Shown: in pieces, positions 1-10,929 of the stretch
How the letters are laid out: each line of letters opens with the position of its first letter
Numbering within the stretch: the stretch's first letter is position 1
Assembly (NCBI GenBank): GCA_905221605.1
Contig: CAJNDS010002646.1
Coordinates: 330,001 to 394,000 of the forward strand
Length of the DNA: 64,000 nucleotides
DNA from: Symbiodinium natans
Taxonomy: Eukaryota > Sar > Dinophyceae > Suessiales > Symbiodiniaceae
Direction of reading: 5' to 3'
Notes under the pieces: generated by a model
What the model was told of the DNA's origin: nothing
What the model saw: the letters and a program-made list of their open reading frames with translations, nothing else
Database searches by the model: none
Program-made: the position numbers and the translations under genes

Positions 1-1360
1 TTTTAAGGTTGAGGGTTTAGGGTTTAGGGTTACTAGCGATACCGTAAGGGTTCTGGGTTCTAGCCTAGGGCCTAGGGTTTCTAGCGATACTGGGCCCTTA
101 AAAGGTCGAGTTTAGGAATTACTAGTGATACGAGTCCCTTAGGGGTCTGGGGTCCAGGTTTAGGGTATAGGTTTACCAGCACTACAGCCATTAACGGTTC
201 TGGGCTAGGGTTTAGAGTTTCGAGCGATGCTGGGCCCCTGTGCGGCTGGGGTGTGTCCAGGCCTCAGAAGGGGCTGGGGCTGGGCTGAGGAACGTTGACA
301 CAGGTCAAACACCTTTATGTTCGACTGGGGGCGCTAGTAAAGCCTAGATCCCAGACTCCCAGACCCCTTATGCTCTAGGGGCCTTGTCTCGCTAGTACCC
401 GAAACCCTATATCTCGACCCCTTCGAAGCCTGGTATCGCCAGTAACCCTACACCCTGGACCCAGACCCCTTGAGATGTCTGCCGTCGCTCGTAATACCCA
501 GGCCTAGACCTTTTAAACTGGGAACCCGATTAAACCCGAACCTAGACCCCGACCCCGTGTAACCCTGAACCCTAAACCTGGACCCCAGACCCCGTAAGAG
601 CTTCGTATCGCTAGTGAAACCTAGACCCGGACCCCTTGTTCTTTTATGTCGCTAGTAACCCTAAACCCTCAACCGAGACCACAGACCTCTTAAGACCCTA
701 GTATCGCTAGAAAAACTTGCCCCTTAGAGGCCTTGTATCGCTATTAACCCTAAAACCTAAACTTAGACCCGGACCCCTGACGCTCCCAGTATCGCTAGTT
801 TTTGAGGTGTGGGCATCCCGACTGCAGACCTGACCTGGCAAAGGCATCCACGGGTCGAAGTGGCTCAGGGTTTGGGGTTTAGGGTTAGGTTTCTTAAAGG
901 TTTGCGGGCGGGTTAGGGGGGGGTCAAGTAGCCATTGTTACGGCTGAGCACAGCAGCCAAGATTAGATCTGAGCTACCAAACTGTCTTCCTCTACCCGAA
1001 GCCCTAGACACTTCTAAGCCCTAAACCCTAAACCCAAAAACGAAAACCCTAAACCCTGAACCCTAAATATGGGGCTGGGGCCCAATGCCTTCCAAACGGA
1101 TCCACCGCCCTCAGCCGCAAACCCTCTCTAAATCAATTCTACCAGCTGAAGTGGAGCTTGGAAAGACTAAGCCCCGCGAAACTGCATTTCTCTGAGACTG
1201 GGAGTTTACAATCGCAGCCTTGAACGTTGCGGTTTCCAACTGTTTCCAAACGGGTAGTTTGCCCATACACGGTTCCCGGAGAAACCCCTGGAAGCGACCC
1301 ATAATTTCGGATTGCTTCAGAACATTTCGGGGCAGCGAAGTGTAAACCCGCAGCCTATAA
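1..1360. repeat. degenerate telomere-like repeats with ACTAGCGATAC units
   Basis: Diverged TTTAGGG-type repeat is mixed with a longer unit that carries ACTAGCGATAC and GGGGTCTGGGGTCC. The unit is on the plus strand in 1-240 and inverted (GTATCGCTAGT, CCAGACCCC) in 340-800, so this stretch is a large imperfect inverted arrangement. From 860 to 1360 short telomere-like blocks alternate with unrecognised unique sequence. No convincing coding exon was seen. Confidence 0.75.
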
Positions 1361-2310
1361 CCCGAAACCCTCTCAACCCTAAGCCCTCAAAGTTCAAAGC
1401 CCCGCCCCGAGACCCTTTCAACCCTAAGCCCTCAATCCCAAAGTTGAAAGGGCTCGTCCCGAAACCCTTTCAGCCCTAAACCCTCAACCCTCAAGTTGAA
1501 AGCGCTCGTCCCGAAACCCTTTCAACCCTAAGCCCTCAATCCCAAAGTTGAAAGGGCTCGTCCCGAAACCCTTTCAGCCCTAAACCCTCAACCCTCAAGT
1601 TGAAAGCGCTCGTCCCGAAACCCTTTCAACCCTAAGCCCTCAATCCCAAAGTTGAAAGGGCTCGTCCCGAAACCCTTTCAGCCCGAAACCCTCAACCCTC
1701 AAGTTGAAAGCGCTCGTCCCGAAACCCTTTCCACCCTAAGCCCTCAATCCCAAAGTTGAAAGGGCTCGTCCCGAAACCCTTTCAGCCCTAAACCCTCAAC
1801 CCTCAAGTTGAAAGCGCTCGTCCCGAAACCCTTTCAACCCTAAGCCCTCAATCCCAAAGTTGAAAGGGCTCGTCCCGAAACCCTTTCAGCCCTAAACCCT
1901 CAACCCTCAAGTTGAAAGCGCTCGTCCCGAAACCCTTTCCACCCTAAGCCCTCAATCCCAAAGTTGAAAGGGCTCGTCCCGAAACCCTTTCAGCCCTAAA
2001 CCCTCAACCCTCAAGTTGAAAGCGCTCGTCCCGAAACCCTTTCAACCCTAAGCCCTCAATCCCAAAGTTGAAAGGGCTCGTCCCGAAACCCTTTCAGCCC
2101 GAAACCCTCAACCCTCAAGTTGAAAGCGCTCGTCCCGAAACCCTTTCCACCCTAAGCCCTCAATCCCAAAGTTGAAAGGGCTCGTCCCGAAACCCTTTCA
2201 GCCCTAAACCCTCAACCCTCAAGTTGAAAGCGCTCGTCCCGAAACCCTTTCAACCCTAACCCTCAACCCTAAAGTTGAAAGCCCTCGTCCCGAAACTCTC
2301 TCAACCCTAA
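1361..2310. repeat. 52-bp satellite with 104-bp higher-order repeat
   Basis: Tandem array of a 52-bp unit built from CCCGAAACCCT..CAACCCTAA..AAGTTGAAAG..CTCGT. Two unit types alternate strictly, one with TTTCAACCCTAAGCCC and AAAGGGCTCGT, the other with TTTCAGCCCTAAACCC and AAAGCGCTCGT, giving a 104-bp higher-order repeat. The unit is itself rich in CCCTAAA-like words, so it probably derives from telomere repeat. The same satellite recurs at about 4.8, 12.0, 13.2, 13.8, 15.0 and 22.0 kb. Confidence 0.9.
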
Positions 2311-2629
2311 GCCGAGACTGAGGGGCCTCGTAACCATGCACCATGGTGCGAAAGAAAGCAAATAGCCGCCACTTGTGGCAAAAGGTCTGGCGTCTACTAG
2401 GTATTACTAGCGATACGAGGCCCCTAATGGTGTCTGGGGTCCAGGTTTAGGGTTTAGGGTTACTAGCGATATGAGGCCCCTAACTTCTGAAGGGGTCTAG
2501 GTTTTACCAGCGATACTAGGACCCTATAAAGGGGTCTGGGGCCGAGGGTTAGGGCTTAGGGTTACTAGCGATACTAGGCCGGGTGGTGTCTAGGTCTAGG
2601 GTTTAAGAACTTGAACCCCAACCCTAAAC
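2311..2629. repeat. telomere-like repeat with ACTAGCGATAC units
   Basis: Further copies of the ACTAGCGATAC / GGCCCCTAA / GGGGTCTGGGG unit seen in the first kilobase, here on the plus strand and interleaved with TTTAGGG. They flank the satellite on its far side. Confidence 0.7.
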
Positions 2630-2687
2630 CCGCGACGCCTTCAAGCAGCCGACCATCGCTCGCCCGGAAGCCACCTCGAGAGAGCCG
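2630..2687 (-). CDS. candidate exon, unknown protein
   Basis: On the minus strand a stretch starting after GATTGGCAG reads LSRGGFRASDGRLLEGVA and ends at CGCGG|GTTTAGGG, where the telomere-like repeat would begin the intron with a GT donor. It could continue the gene whose exons lie at 3022-3493 and 3786-4360. Support is only coding character plus plausible splice sites, so this is tentative. Confidence 0.3.
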
Positions 2688-3021
2688 CTGCCAATCTTAC
2701 TCATCTTGAGTTTTCATGTTGGTTTTGCTGTCAGGTTTGCATCATTCTGACCATCAGGGCATGCAGCGACACGTGCAAGTGCTAAAATGTTGGCTTTTGC
2801 CGACGGCTGGCAATCTCTGCTTCGAGTCCTAGAGGCCGGGCTCAAAACGGGGAAGGTCAAAGTGACACCCCCCAGCCCGAAGGCCTGCATAAGTGCTCAG
2901 CATGGCCGTGTGTTCCTGTATCTGCTTGATCTCTATGCCATAGACTCTATTCAGCTCGAGAGTGAGCACTCCGGATTTGCAAAGTCAAAGTGACCTATCT
3001 GATCTCTGACGCTGCACTCAC

Positions 3022-3493
3022 ATTGCGGACCCAGCGCCTGGCGGCGCCGGCGGTGTCTGGGCACTGGTGGTAATCGATGCATCGGACGACGTTTTGCGAA
3101 GCTTGCGCCTCCTCGGGGTCACAAGCACGGGGCTCTTCGAGATCTCCTCTGCCTCTTCCCCGGCTGGACGGATCTTCTTCTTCGGGCTCTTCTTCGTCTT
3201 GCGGGTCATCTGCTGCTGATTCTGCACCGCATCGGCAAAGAAGGGCGCCTTGATCTGCTTGGCTTTCGCCGGGTTGGCCTTCAACAAGTTGACCACCGGC
3301 ACCACAACCAGGCCCGATTTTGTCTCCAAGCTGCAGCGATGAAAGCTCTGAGGATTGACCAGCGTAGCCTCAAGCGGAACCTCCGGCGGCACGGGCAGCT
3401 CCACGCCGGAGACATGCTTCACCACGCGCGTGTCGGCACTGCCCTCACCCACCAGCGTCCAGAAGCCACCGGTGTACTTCCAGATGTCCTGCA
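3022..3493 (-). CDS. exon of a Lys-rich hypothetical protein
   Basis: An open minus-strand exon that begins after a pyrimidine-rich acceptor (TTTTTTTCGTCATGCAG, or five bases later after GTGCAG) and ends at GCAAT|GTGAGT, a good GT donor. The protein has a folded-looking N-terminal part (DIWKYTGGFWTLVGEGSADT) and then a basic, probably disordered tail with TRKTKKSPKKKIRP and TPRRRKLRKTSSD, which suggests a nuclear protein. I do not recognise the family. It probably belongs to the same gene as the exon at 3786-4360, but the phase of the junction is not resolved and an intervening exon may be missing. Confidence 0.55.
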
Positions 3494-3785
3494 CTGCATG
3501 ACGAAAAAAACTCACAAAACGCCACACCTATTTCAAAATGAAGAACCTGGCCACTTCTTTCGATTCTTGAGTTGGGATGCTAGAAAACTTGCACTCGCAC
3601 CTGAACGTCCCAGGGAAATCCAAACACAAATTCAGAACGACTTCTTAAACAACAATCGTTCAGACCAATAGGTTATTCGGTTCCTGGCTGGGCCTCAGTG
3701 GGTAGCTATTAGGTTCTGGGAATATACTAACGATTTCAATACGGTAAGCGTTGGAAGATTAAGCCCAAAATCCTAGGCCCTAAAC

Positions 3786-4360
3786 TTGAACAACTCAAAG
3801 ACTGTTTTTTGATGATAGTCCTCGAGCGACTGGCATGCCTCAGGCGGCTCGAACTTGCTCATGCGGCAGCCATTCTTCTTGTGGGCATCCAGTAGCCAGG
3901 CTTTGAGCTCAGACACCTTCTTGCTTGGCACCGCAGAGGTAACGTCGGCATTCACGATGAATGCCAGCAACTCATTCGGCACCTCCTTCTTCACCTTGAC
4001 CCTGGTGTTCTGCATCACCTCCCCAAGCCACTCGGCCATCAGCGGGAGCATCTCCTGCAGCATTCTCAAGGTGAATTTGGAGTTGAGAAGCCGGAGTTTG
4101 TTCTGCCACTCCGGCAGCTTCTCGTCTTCGGTGTCTGACTGCTTCTGATCCGGCCCGTCGAGATGGTCGAAGCTCTTGTGCATGATGCAGCTTTGCACGA
4201 GGTGTGCGCATGCTCGCGGGTGCTCAGCCAGCCACGCAGTCAAGGAATCGATGTTATCCTTCTCGGTCTTCTTCACGCCTGCGTCGGCCATCCTCTGCAA
4301 GTCCTTTCTCACATTCTGGCTCTTCTGCTGCTGACTCTTCTTAACACCACGCTTGCCCAT
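3786..4360 (-). CDS. exon 1 of hypothetical protein, MGKRGVKK start
   Basis: Minus-strand reading frame with a natural ATG at 4360 in good context (GCAGCC before ATGG); upstream codons in the same frame exist but begin only with TTG. The N-terminus MGKRGVKKSQQQKSQNVR is strongly basic. The rest is a charged helical domain without a motif I recognise (KLPEWQNKLRLLNSKF, LAFIVNADVTSAVPSKKV). The coding part appears to stop at TTCAA|GTTTAGGGCC, so telomere-like repeat again forms the putative 5' splice site; read-through would terminate four codons later. Function is unknown. Confidence 0.55.
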
Positions 4361-5110
4361 GGCTGCGCTGCACACAGGTTGAGTCAAGGACGCTGCACGC
4401 TAAACAGTTTTGGGCCACACCGCCTTGCGTGAATGTCATACAGGACCTGACCACTGATTCTGCTGATCTTCACTGCACGAGGCGGATCCGAGGCCACAAG
4501 AGACGTCTTCAAAGATCTGCCGCTGAAAGCTTGGGCGTAAACCTTAAACTCTAGAAGTCCTAGACCCTCTATGCTGACCCTAACCCTAAACCCTAAACTG
4601 CAAACCCAAAACCCTAAACTATTAAACCCTAAATACCCTAAAGGACCGTGTAGTGGGTCTAACACAAAAAATCCACAAGCCCGCAGGGCCGGACCCCAAG
4701 GTTTATCTACGCTTTCGACGCACAAAAAAATCACAGCCGAAACCCGACAGTAAAACCGCAACCGCTCCCCTCCTCAGCCTGCAGTCCCGAAACCCTCTCA
4801 ACCCTGAACCCTCAACAACAAAGCTGAAAGCCCTCGTCCCGAAAGCCTCTCGCCTTCAACCCTAAAGTTGAAAGCCCTGGTCCCGAAACCCTCTCAACCC
4901 TGAACCCTCAACACCAAAGTTGAAAGCCCTCGTCCCGAAACCCTAAACCCTCAACCCTAAAGTTGAAAGGGCTCGTCCCGAAACCCTCTCAACCCTATAA
5001 ACCCTCAACCCTAAAGCTGAAAGCCCTCGTCCCGAAACCCTAAACCCTCAATCCCAAAGTTGAAAGGGCTCGTCCCGAAACCCTCTCAACCCTAAACCCT
5101 CAACCCCCGC
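4361..5110. repeat. telomere-like and 52-bp satellite block
   Basis: Telomere-like CCCTAAA words occur at 4560-4640, followed at 4770-5110 by a shorter and less regular array of the 52-bp satellite (AAAGTTGAAAGCCCTCGTCCCGAAACCC). Between them is unique sequence in which I see no clear exon. Confidence 0.75.
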
Positions 5111-5518
5111 TGTGGACGGGACCCGCTGTGAAGTACCTGCACGTGCGTTTTGGCAGGGGCGGATTTTGGACCCGAGGTCCGTCATGTCGGTTCGGGCTGC
5201 GACAACACGAACCATGTAAATGAACATGAAATCACACCGAACCGCGTGCTGACGACTGCTCAACAGGCCACAGCAGACGGATGATGGACACTGATGCACA
5301 AACTGAACTCTTTGCAGCACGACTCCCGCACCTGTCACTGCCTGCTACAGCTTCACTCAATTCATTGAAAAACTCTCTGCGCACTGGACCGGAGGCCCGA
5401 TTTTCCCGAACCCTTGGCCAAAACTATTAAGCTAGTGAAACTTAACTATTAACGAACTTGAATCCCGCAAGCCTCCGACTGGCGCGGCGCCGCAACGACA
5501 CGACCACAAGTCACTTAC
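5111..5518. other. unassigned sequence, probable intron
   Basis: Unique sequence following the GTAAGT donor at 5518. Minus-strand coding character is weak; a stretch near 5200-5330 is open but has no family match I can name. It may hold the next exon of the gene at 5519-11428. Confidence 0.3.
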
Positions 5519-6277
5519 TATTGCCGACACTGCTGGAGCTGACGCTAGCCTTGCCTGCTGATGCCTTCGGCATTTTGCCGGCTTTCGGCTTCGAGGCTGC
5601 CTCCGTTTCAGGGTCTTCCCCGAATTCAAACACGAAGGGGCAGCTTGCATTGGGGTGGAGCTCACAGTGGCGGGCCCAAACAATTCTTCCCAGCTTGTGA
5701 ACGCACTTCGCTTCGCAACCCTCTTCACCCCAGCTTCTGCTTGCGCTCCACTTGCCTTTCCTCGCCCATATTCTCCAGCAAGCATTGAATGTGTCCTTTT
5801 GGCTTCGGTACACATCAGGCAGGAGTGCGTTGACCTGTGCTGTTGTGTACGTTCGGTCAGGCTCAAAAGCTACTGGCTTCCTTTTCGCGCAACCCTGCTG
5901 GCCAGTCTCCTTGGCCCTCAGTGTCCGGATTTTGTTCATCATTGCCTGTTTCTGCCGATTGCGTTTGTCATTGTCCTTCAGCGTTTCCTCCATCGTCTGG
6001 GCATCGTCTTTCTTCAACTGATCTTGAATTTCTGCTGACTGCAAAATGCGCAGCAACTCCTCGTCCTCGGCACCCATGTCGTGACGCCAATGCAAATTGT
6101 CCTCCATGATTGCTGCTGCGGCCTCTGAGTCGCACGACAGCGTCTCCGAAATGCATGGAGCAAGTACATGTGGCAGGAAGTCTTCCTCCTTCACGGGATC
6201 CACCTGCTTGTCGTACTCCATCTGACACGTCCCGCAAATGACCCACCCGGCACTAAGGCTAAACTGAGCCCTCCACC
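5519..6277 (-). CDS. exon E7 of large unknown protein
   Basis: Minus-strand exon joined to E6 across an 87-nt intron (donor ACAG|GTTAAC, acceptor GTTTAG|GGTGG) with matching phase. The spliced start reads through WVICGTCQMEY, a CxxC-containing strand, then a charged coiled-coil-like region (LRILQSAEIQDQLKKDDAQT, RNRQKQAMMNKIRTLRAKET), then a compact Trp/Cys-rich segment (YRSQKDTFNACWRIWARKGK, KLGRIVWARHCELHP) and an Ala/Lys/Ser tail. It ends at GGCAATA|GTAAGTGA, so the gene continues downstream. The ATG at 6221 lies inside the exon and is not needed as a start. Confidence 0.6.
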
Positions 6278-6364
6278 CTAAACCCTCAACCCTAAGCCCT
6301 AGACCTAAAAAACCTACGGAAAAAGCAATTCTTAAAATCGGGAGGGATAAGGGCTGGGGTTAAC
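6278..6364 (-). other. 87-nt intron ending in telomere-like repeat
   Basis: Intron between E6 and E7. Its last 25 or so bases on the minus strand are GGGCTTAGGGTTGAGGGTTTAG, a degenerate telomere repeat, so the acceptor AG comes from TTTAG|GG. Phase is preserved (one base of a Gly codon before, two after). Confidence 0.6.
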
Positions 6365-8722
6365 CTGTGCCTGCCTCCAAAAGCAGCTCCAAAGACTTCG
6401 CGTCAGTGTCGAAGAACCCGTTCATTGCACAGTATTTTAGCAGTGGAACGCCAGTCTTGTCTTCTTCTATCCATGGGCCCTCTCCAAATGGAACCGAGAA
6501 AGCGCCCTTGGATGAACAAGCGTGGCCGAGATGCAATGGGCTCACCACTCTGGCCCTCATCACTTCCCAGTCTGCAAACTGGAACACGTGTCCCCACGAC
6601 AGCTTGTCCCGAGACAGTGGCTTTTGGATTCTGAAGGCAAAGGTCCCTTTCTTCAGCTCGTAGCGTTCCAAAGGAAGCAAGAGGGCACTTGCACCATGGG
6701 GCCACACTCCGGTGCACAGCTTGTAGTCCTTCTTTTTGCTGGTTTGTCGGAGGACCATCCCGCGACAGAGAAAACTTGTTCTCCAGGTCATCGTGACATC
6801 TTGCATTCTCTTGCTTGCGTGCAGAATTCGCATGGATTGAACTTCTGCTGGTAGGCGTGCTGCGTCCAATGGCTTTAACGATGGCCATGTGGCCCGACCT
6901 GTGATGTCACGAATCTTCGGGATGCTCGCTGTCTTGGCCCTCGTGTGAAAAAGGCCATCTGGCAGATCAGGTGCCAATACAGATGCATCTCCTACCACTT
7001 CCCGGTACCCGAACCGGGTCATGACCTGACCTGCAGAGGCCGATGACCAAACCTCTGCGTGGCTCATGTGGTGAACCTTGCCCTCTCTCTGCTCCAGCTG
7101 CCTCAGCTCCCCGAAGGCCTCCTCGTTGTAGGTCGACCCCCAACAAGAAAGGCACTGTTGGAGGAATTGTCTTGTCTCACTTGTCAGAATCCATCCGTCT
7201 CGCTGGACCCTGAAAAAGACATCCCTGCAGAATGTCGTTCCCAGCAGCGATCGTTTGCGAATGGCGGTCCACGCCTGTCCCGGCATCTTTTGGGCATCTT
7301 CCCAAGCCGCCCAGACATCCTTCATCTCCTGAAGGCATTCGGCCTCATGAGCCGGGTCCAGAAGAGCAGCAAACCTCAAAGGCCACCCAAACATGTGATG
7401 CCCCAGATCAAGCATCATGTGGTGCACCAAGCACAGCACTGTCCAAAGCATGCGTTCCATGATGTCATCCTGACGACGAACCTCGAAGTTCTCCCCAGGA
7501 CAGGTGTACCGAGCGACGCCCGCCAGATCATCCTGCTGCAGGATACCTACATCACGCAGCGCCTCTGCGTTGTGACAGACATCTGCGAGCTCGTTGATGA
7601 TGCGAAGGCCCCCTCCAGTTGCCAGGTTCATCAAGTGATCCAATGTGTGGGCACGACCCTTGATGTCCTTGCGACACCGGTTCAAAGCATTTCTGACTGG
7701 GCTGGAGGCCCAATACCAAAGGTGCAAATCGCTCATGACTTGAGAATTTGCGAGGATCACGGTTGCCACATGCAATTTGTTGCGACATCTAGCGTAAAGA
7801 GCATTTTTGATGTTCTGCTTCTCTGCGTTCGCGTTCCGCAAAGGCACATCATCCTGAGCGCTGGCATTTGCTGTCTTTGCCAGCGGTGTCAAGTCACTCA
7901 GGGTATCCGATTTCACATAGCCCAACCGAAGGCCGTACACAAGAAGAATCAAGAGGAGCAGCGAGAATTCGGACTTCCGTTCCTGGAAGCCGCCATGGAA
8001 GGAGTCCCAACGACTGGTATTATTCACTCCTTTGCGGACCAGGAAAGTGGCATCCGCCAAGGACTCATGAACGTTCTGGACGTGGACGTCCATGCGGCCC
8101 AAGCCTTGCTCACGTCCAATGGCAGGCATCAGTTTCCGCAGCAACGCGTGGCACGGGTCGCCATCCATGCGGGCCATCTTGAGGTACTCCTCGGTCTGTT
8201 CACGAACGACCTGCCACCACTTGTGGTCGGACCAAGGGCCCTGCAGCACGGTCAAAATGATGTCCGAAAGGGCCACCTGTACCTGCAGCTTGGCGGCCTT
8301 GCACGCGTTCGCCATGACACGAACAAGCTGATGGCGTACGTCCGGAATGAAAGCCAGACGGAGCTTCAAGTGATGCAGAGCAAAGTAAACAGGCGCCACC
8401 ATGTCAGATCCCTGATCTGACTGCAACACCAGGGCTGGCAAATCTAGCAACGGACGCGCGTCGTCCTTCTCCTCGTCCGGTGTGAAAAGCTTGAGGCCAT
8501 CGTTCAACACTGCTTGCAGGGTGTGGTCGAGGGACAAAAGATTCCCGTAGGACGGTAGTCGGTTCACGCTTTTTTGAACCAGAGGGTTGGATTTCAGCAG
8601 TTCCTTGTCTCGCTTCCCTTGTGCTCCTTGGTCAGAGAAGCAGCATACTCAAACTGACTCCCGAAATGCTGGCCAAGTGAAATGACCTTTGCACGGATTT
8701 CACGCCGAAGGAAAAGCAACAA
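6365..8722 (-). CDS. exon E6 of large unknown protein, probable frameshift
   Basis: The longest coding exon outside the transposon. It starts after GGTTAG with LLLFLRREIRAKVISL and reads on to SLTKEHKG; there the frame hits TGA, while a +1 frame continues without break from KRDKELLKSNPLVQKS to the end (over 740 residues). This implies a one-base indel near 8610-8618, either decay or an assembly error. Notable segments are LVLQSDQGSDMVAPVYFAL, LAFIPDVRHQLVRVMANA, RWDSFHGGFQERKSEF and LLLLILLVYGLRLGYVK. The SDQGSD acidic pair together with the ALDATRAGG strand of E4 recalls an RNase H-like (transposase) fold, but that is a guess. Initiator-like GTG/TTG codons in the frame are not real starts. 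Confidence 0.65.
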
Positions 8723-8810
8723 CTAACCCCGGACTAATAAGCCCAGAATCTCAGGAAGGCCACTCCAGCCTCGTCCAATAAGTGAGTCTCGCCAGAACCA
8801 ACTTCCTCAC

Positions 8811-8861
8811 CTGGAAGGCGGTGTTCACTGTCCTGATGGACCTGAAGGACACCGGCTCATG
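8811..8861 (-). CDS. exon E5 of large unknown protein
   Basis: Short minus-strand exon reading EPVSFRSIRTVNTAFQ and ending at a consensus donor CAG|GTGAGG in phase 0, which matches the phase-0 start of E6 at 8722. The acceptor is either GCTGAG at 8861 or GAG six bases later. Read-through past the donor would stay open for some 16 codons, so retention in some transcripts is possible. Confidence 0.45.
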
Positions 8862-9545
8862 CTCAGCTCTGCAATTAAGGTACCTGTTTAAGGGGTGGCC
8901 TCTGACAACTTATTTTGTTCATTTCGTACGTTAGTTGTATCTTGGGTAGAGGATTACAAATGCTTACGTGTCAGGTTAGCCATCGCCAAATGGGTAGAGT
9001 GGTAGAGAATGGGACAATGGGTAAGGCCCCCCGCTTAATAAGAACCTCAGCTCATAGGTCAGTAAACGGTGTTTCTTAACAAAAAGGCCCCAAGCACTCT
9101 TCACGGAGTATCAGGAAGGATATCACGCGACCAAGTTGCTTGCAATAAACCGTCCTTGAAAACCTCAGGTCATAGGTCGCTAAGCGCATCCCCCCCCCCC
9201 CCCCACACCCCTCCCAAAGCGCCCCCACATCCCCCTCCAACCCGCGCACCCCCCCCGGACCCCCACCCCCCCCCACACACCCCCATCCACCCCCACCCCC
9301 GACCCCCACTCCTGACGCGTTTGCGAGAAGAGCTCCCCTCCATTTGCAATTGCAGTCAAAAGAGGACAGGTTGCCAGCAACTGGTAGTCCGCGAAGACCT
9401 TGTGTCCTGTGGAAGACTTATTCTCCTAACCCCGAGCCCGAAACCCTGAAGCCTAAGCCCTAAACCAGGCATTCCAGGAACCTCTGGGCTAACGACAACA
9501 ACTACGAACCTTCAACGAACTGCTCAGCCGTATTAGGCGTCGGGC
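8862..9545 (-). other. intron with C-rich tract
   Basis: Probable intron between E4 and E5. It carries an impure C-tract at 9189-9311 (runs of up to 15 C, with CCCCCAC motifs) and a paired direct repeat AACCTCAG(C/G)TCATAGGTC at about 9043 and 9160. I see no coding segment. Confidence 0.5.
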
Positions 9546-9837
9546 CTGAGGTGGGCACCAGGCCGTGATGCCTGTGTCCAGGTCCATGAGGGCATAGTGG
9601 GATCTCTTACGCCCCCCAGCTCGGGTGGCGTCCAAAGCCACTGCCACCCGCTTCGAACCCCGGAAGTGAGCCCGGGTCGACAAAAGATACTGGCTCCGCT
9701 CCTTCCTCTTATCTTGGGAACTCAGCCACAACTTGCTTGCTTGGGCCGCCACTCGCAAATCACGAGTGCGTCGACGCACGACGTTAACACCCTCCTTCGC
9801 CTCCGCCTGCCTTGCAGCATGTTTGTCTCCTTTCTTT
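9546..9837 (-). CDS. exon E4 of large unknown protein, ALDATRAGG motif
   Basis: Minus-strand exon of 292 nt, acceptor CATGCAG|AAAG, ending CCTCAG|GCCCGA, a GC donor. It begins with a basic helical region (KKGDKHAARQAEAKEGVNVV, RTRDLRVAAQASKLW) and ends in a hydrophobic strand with an Asp, RVAVALDATRAGGRKR, followed by YALMDLDTGITAWCPPQ. The strand-Asp then strand-Asp layout is like the first acidic strand of RNase H-fold nucleases and transposases; no closer assignment is possible by eye. Confidence 0.6.
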
Positions 9838-9914
9838 CTGCATGCTTGTCTCGCAGCCCAAGCTCTCTTCAGGCACGTGACAAGGTGGCACGTGCCACGG
9901 GATCTTTCGAACGC

Positions 9915-10109
9915 CTGTCTGTAAAATCAAGGGAAGCAGCCGGCTCTGTGGGGAGCTTTCTGACGCAGAGCTCCCAGTTGATTTGCTTGCAGATAGACTC
10001 ACATATCTGATGCTCTAACCAATGAAAATGCTGTACTCTGTGGAGCTCAAGCAAGACCTGCCAAAGGGGCAGCTCCTCTCGCAACTTCGGTGGCAGCATC
10101 TGTTTGCGC
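9915..10109 (-). CDS. exon E3 of large unknown protein
   Basis: 195-nt exon, acceptor CGCGTCAG, donor GACAG|GCGTTC (GC type), with phases that fit both neighbours. The protein part is helical and charged: RKQMLPPKLREELPLWQVLL, then HFHWLEHQICESICKQINW. No family recognised. Confidence 0.55.
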
Positions 10110-10229
10110 CTGACGCGGGAATCTTCTAAAACGCACGGTCTCTCCACCCATACCTACTACGCGGCTCAGCCAAGCACCACCCGTCCAGGACACAGCTCGG
10201 CATTCAGTACGCATGAATCAAATAAAAAC

Positions 10230-10847
10230 CCCCCTCTGAAAATTTCACAACACAACAAAGCCTGCCTGTTGCCAGTTTCCGCAGCCATGCGATCTGCTAC
10301 AGCATCGTTGTCGGAAAAGAAGCTGCTCAAGTCCACTCGTCCATCCACCACAGGCACTTTCTGGCCTCGCTCAATGGCAGACACTTGCTGCGGATCAGAG
10401 ACGCTGGCATCCAGGATCAGGTTAAAACGCCCTCCGGCAAATTCCTTCAAGAAACCCGCGAGCATGCGCCGTGCACTGTCCTGAAAATCGCCTTTCAAGG
10501 CCTGGTTCAGGAGGAACGTCAGCAGGAACTTGCTGCTAACAAAAAGGATATGCATACGGCATGGACCTTCCTTGTCGCCACGGGCTCGCTCCGGCCAAAT
10601 CACATGGTTCTTCACGCTGCAGCAATGGCGCTCGAAAAGGGCCGTCCACGAACCTTTAAGCTTCTTCGCAATGTGTTTCACTGGATCTCGGGCCTTCGCT
10701 TTGCTTGCGGGAGGGAGCCACGGTTCCAGTGCCCAGTACGCTTGCTGCCCTGTGTCTCCGTAAGGTGCCGTGAATTGCAAGGCCACGGCTTGCATGAAGG
10801 AACCTTCTGTCCAACCTGCCAGAACCTGACAGGCAGCCATGTCACTA
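10230..10847 (-). CDS. exon E2 of large unknown protein
   Basis: 618-nt exon. The start after AAGTTCAG (10847) keeps phase with E1 if the E1 donor is CAGG|GTTTAG; a second acceptor at 10857 would need a GG donor and is less likely. The donor GAGGGG|GTTTTT fits E3. Segments include MAACQVLAGWTEGSFMQAVA, YWALEPWLPPASKAK, LFVSSKFLLTFLLNQALKG, a strand with FNLILDASVSD, and KVPVVDGRVDLSSFFSDND. The protein has no domain I can name. Confidence 0.6.
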
Positions 10848-10929
10848 CTGAACTTATCTGCAAGTCTTCGACAAAAAACCCCTAAACACTAAACCCTCAA
10901 TCATCAACCCTCAACCCTAAACCCTAAAC

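Noticed and set aside
1361-2310. CRISPR-like array
   Set aside because: Units are contiguous with no unique spacers; this is a satellite in a eukaryotic genome.
2787-2993. 68-codon plus-strand frame starting MLAFADGW
   Set aside because: Has an ATG and fair composition, but no supporting splice sites or neighbours and runs against the strand bias. Left out rather than called.
7059-8420. 453-codon plus-strand open frame
   Set aside because: Lies antisense to exon E6; the minus strand has far better protein character and splice sites.
9076-9449. Gly- or Pro-rich frames
   Set aside because: Follow from the C-rich tract inside a probable intron.
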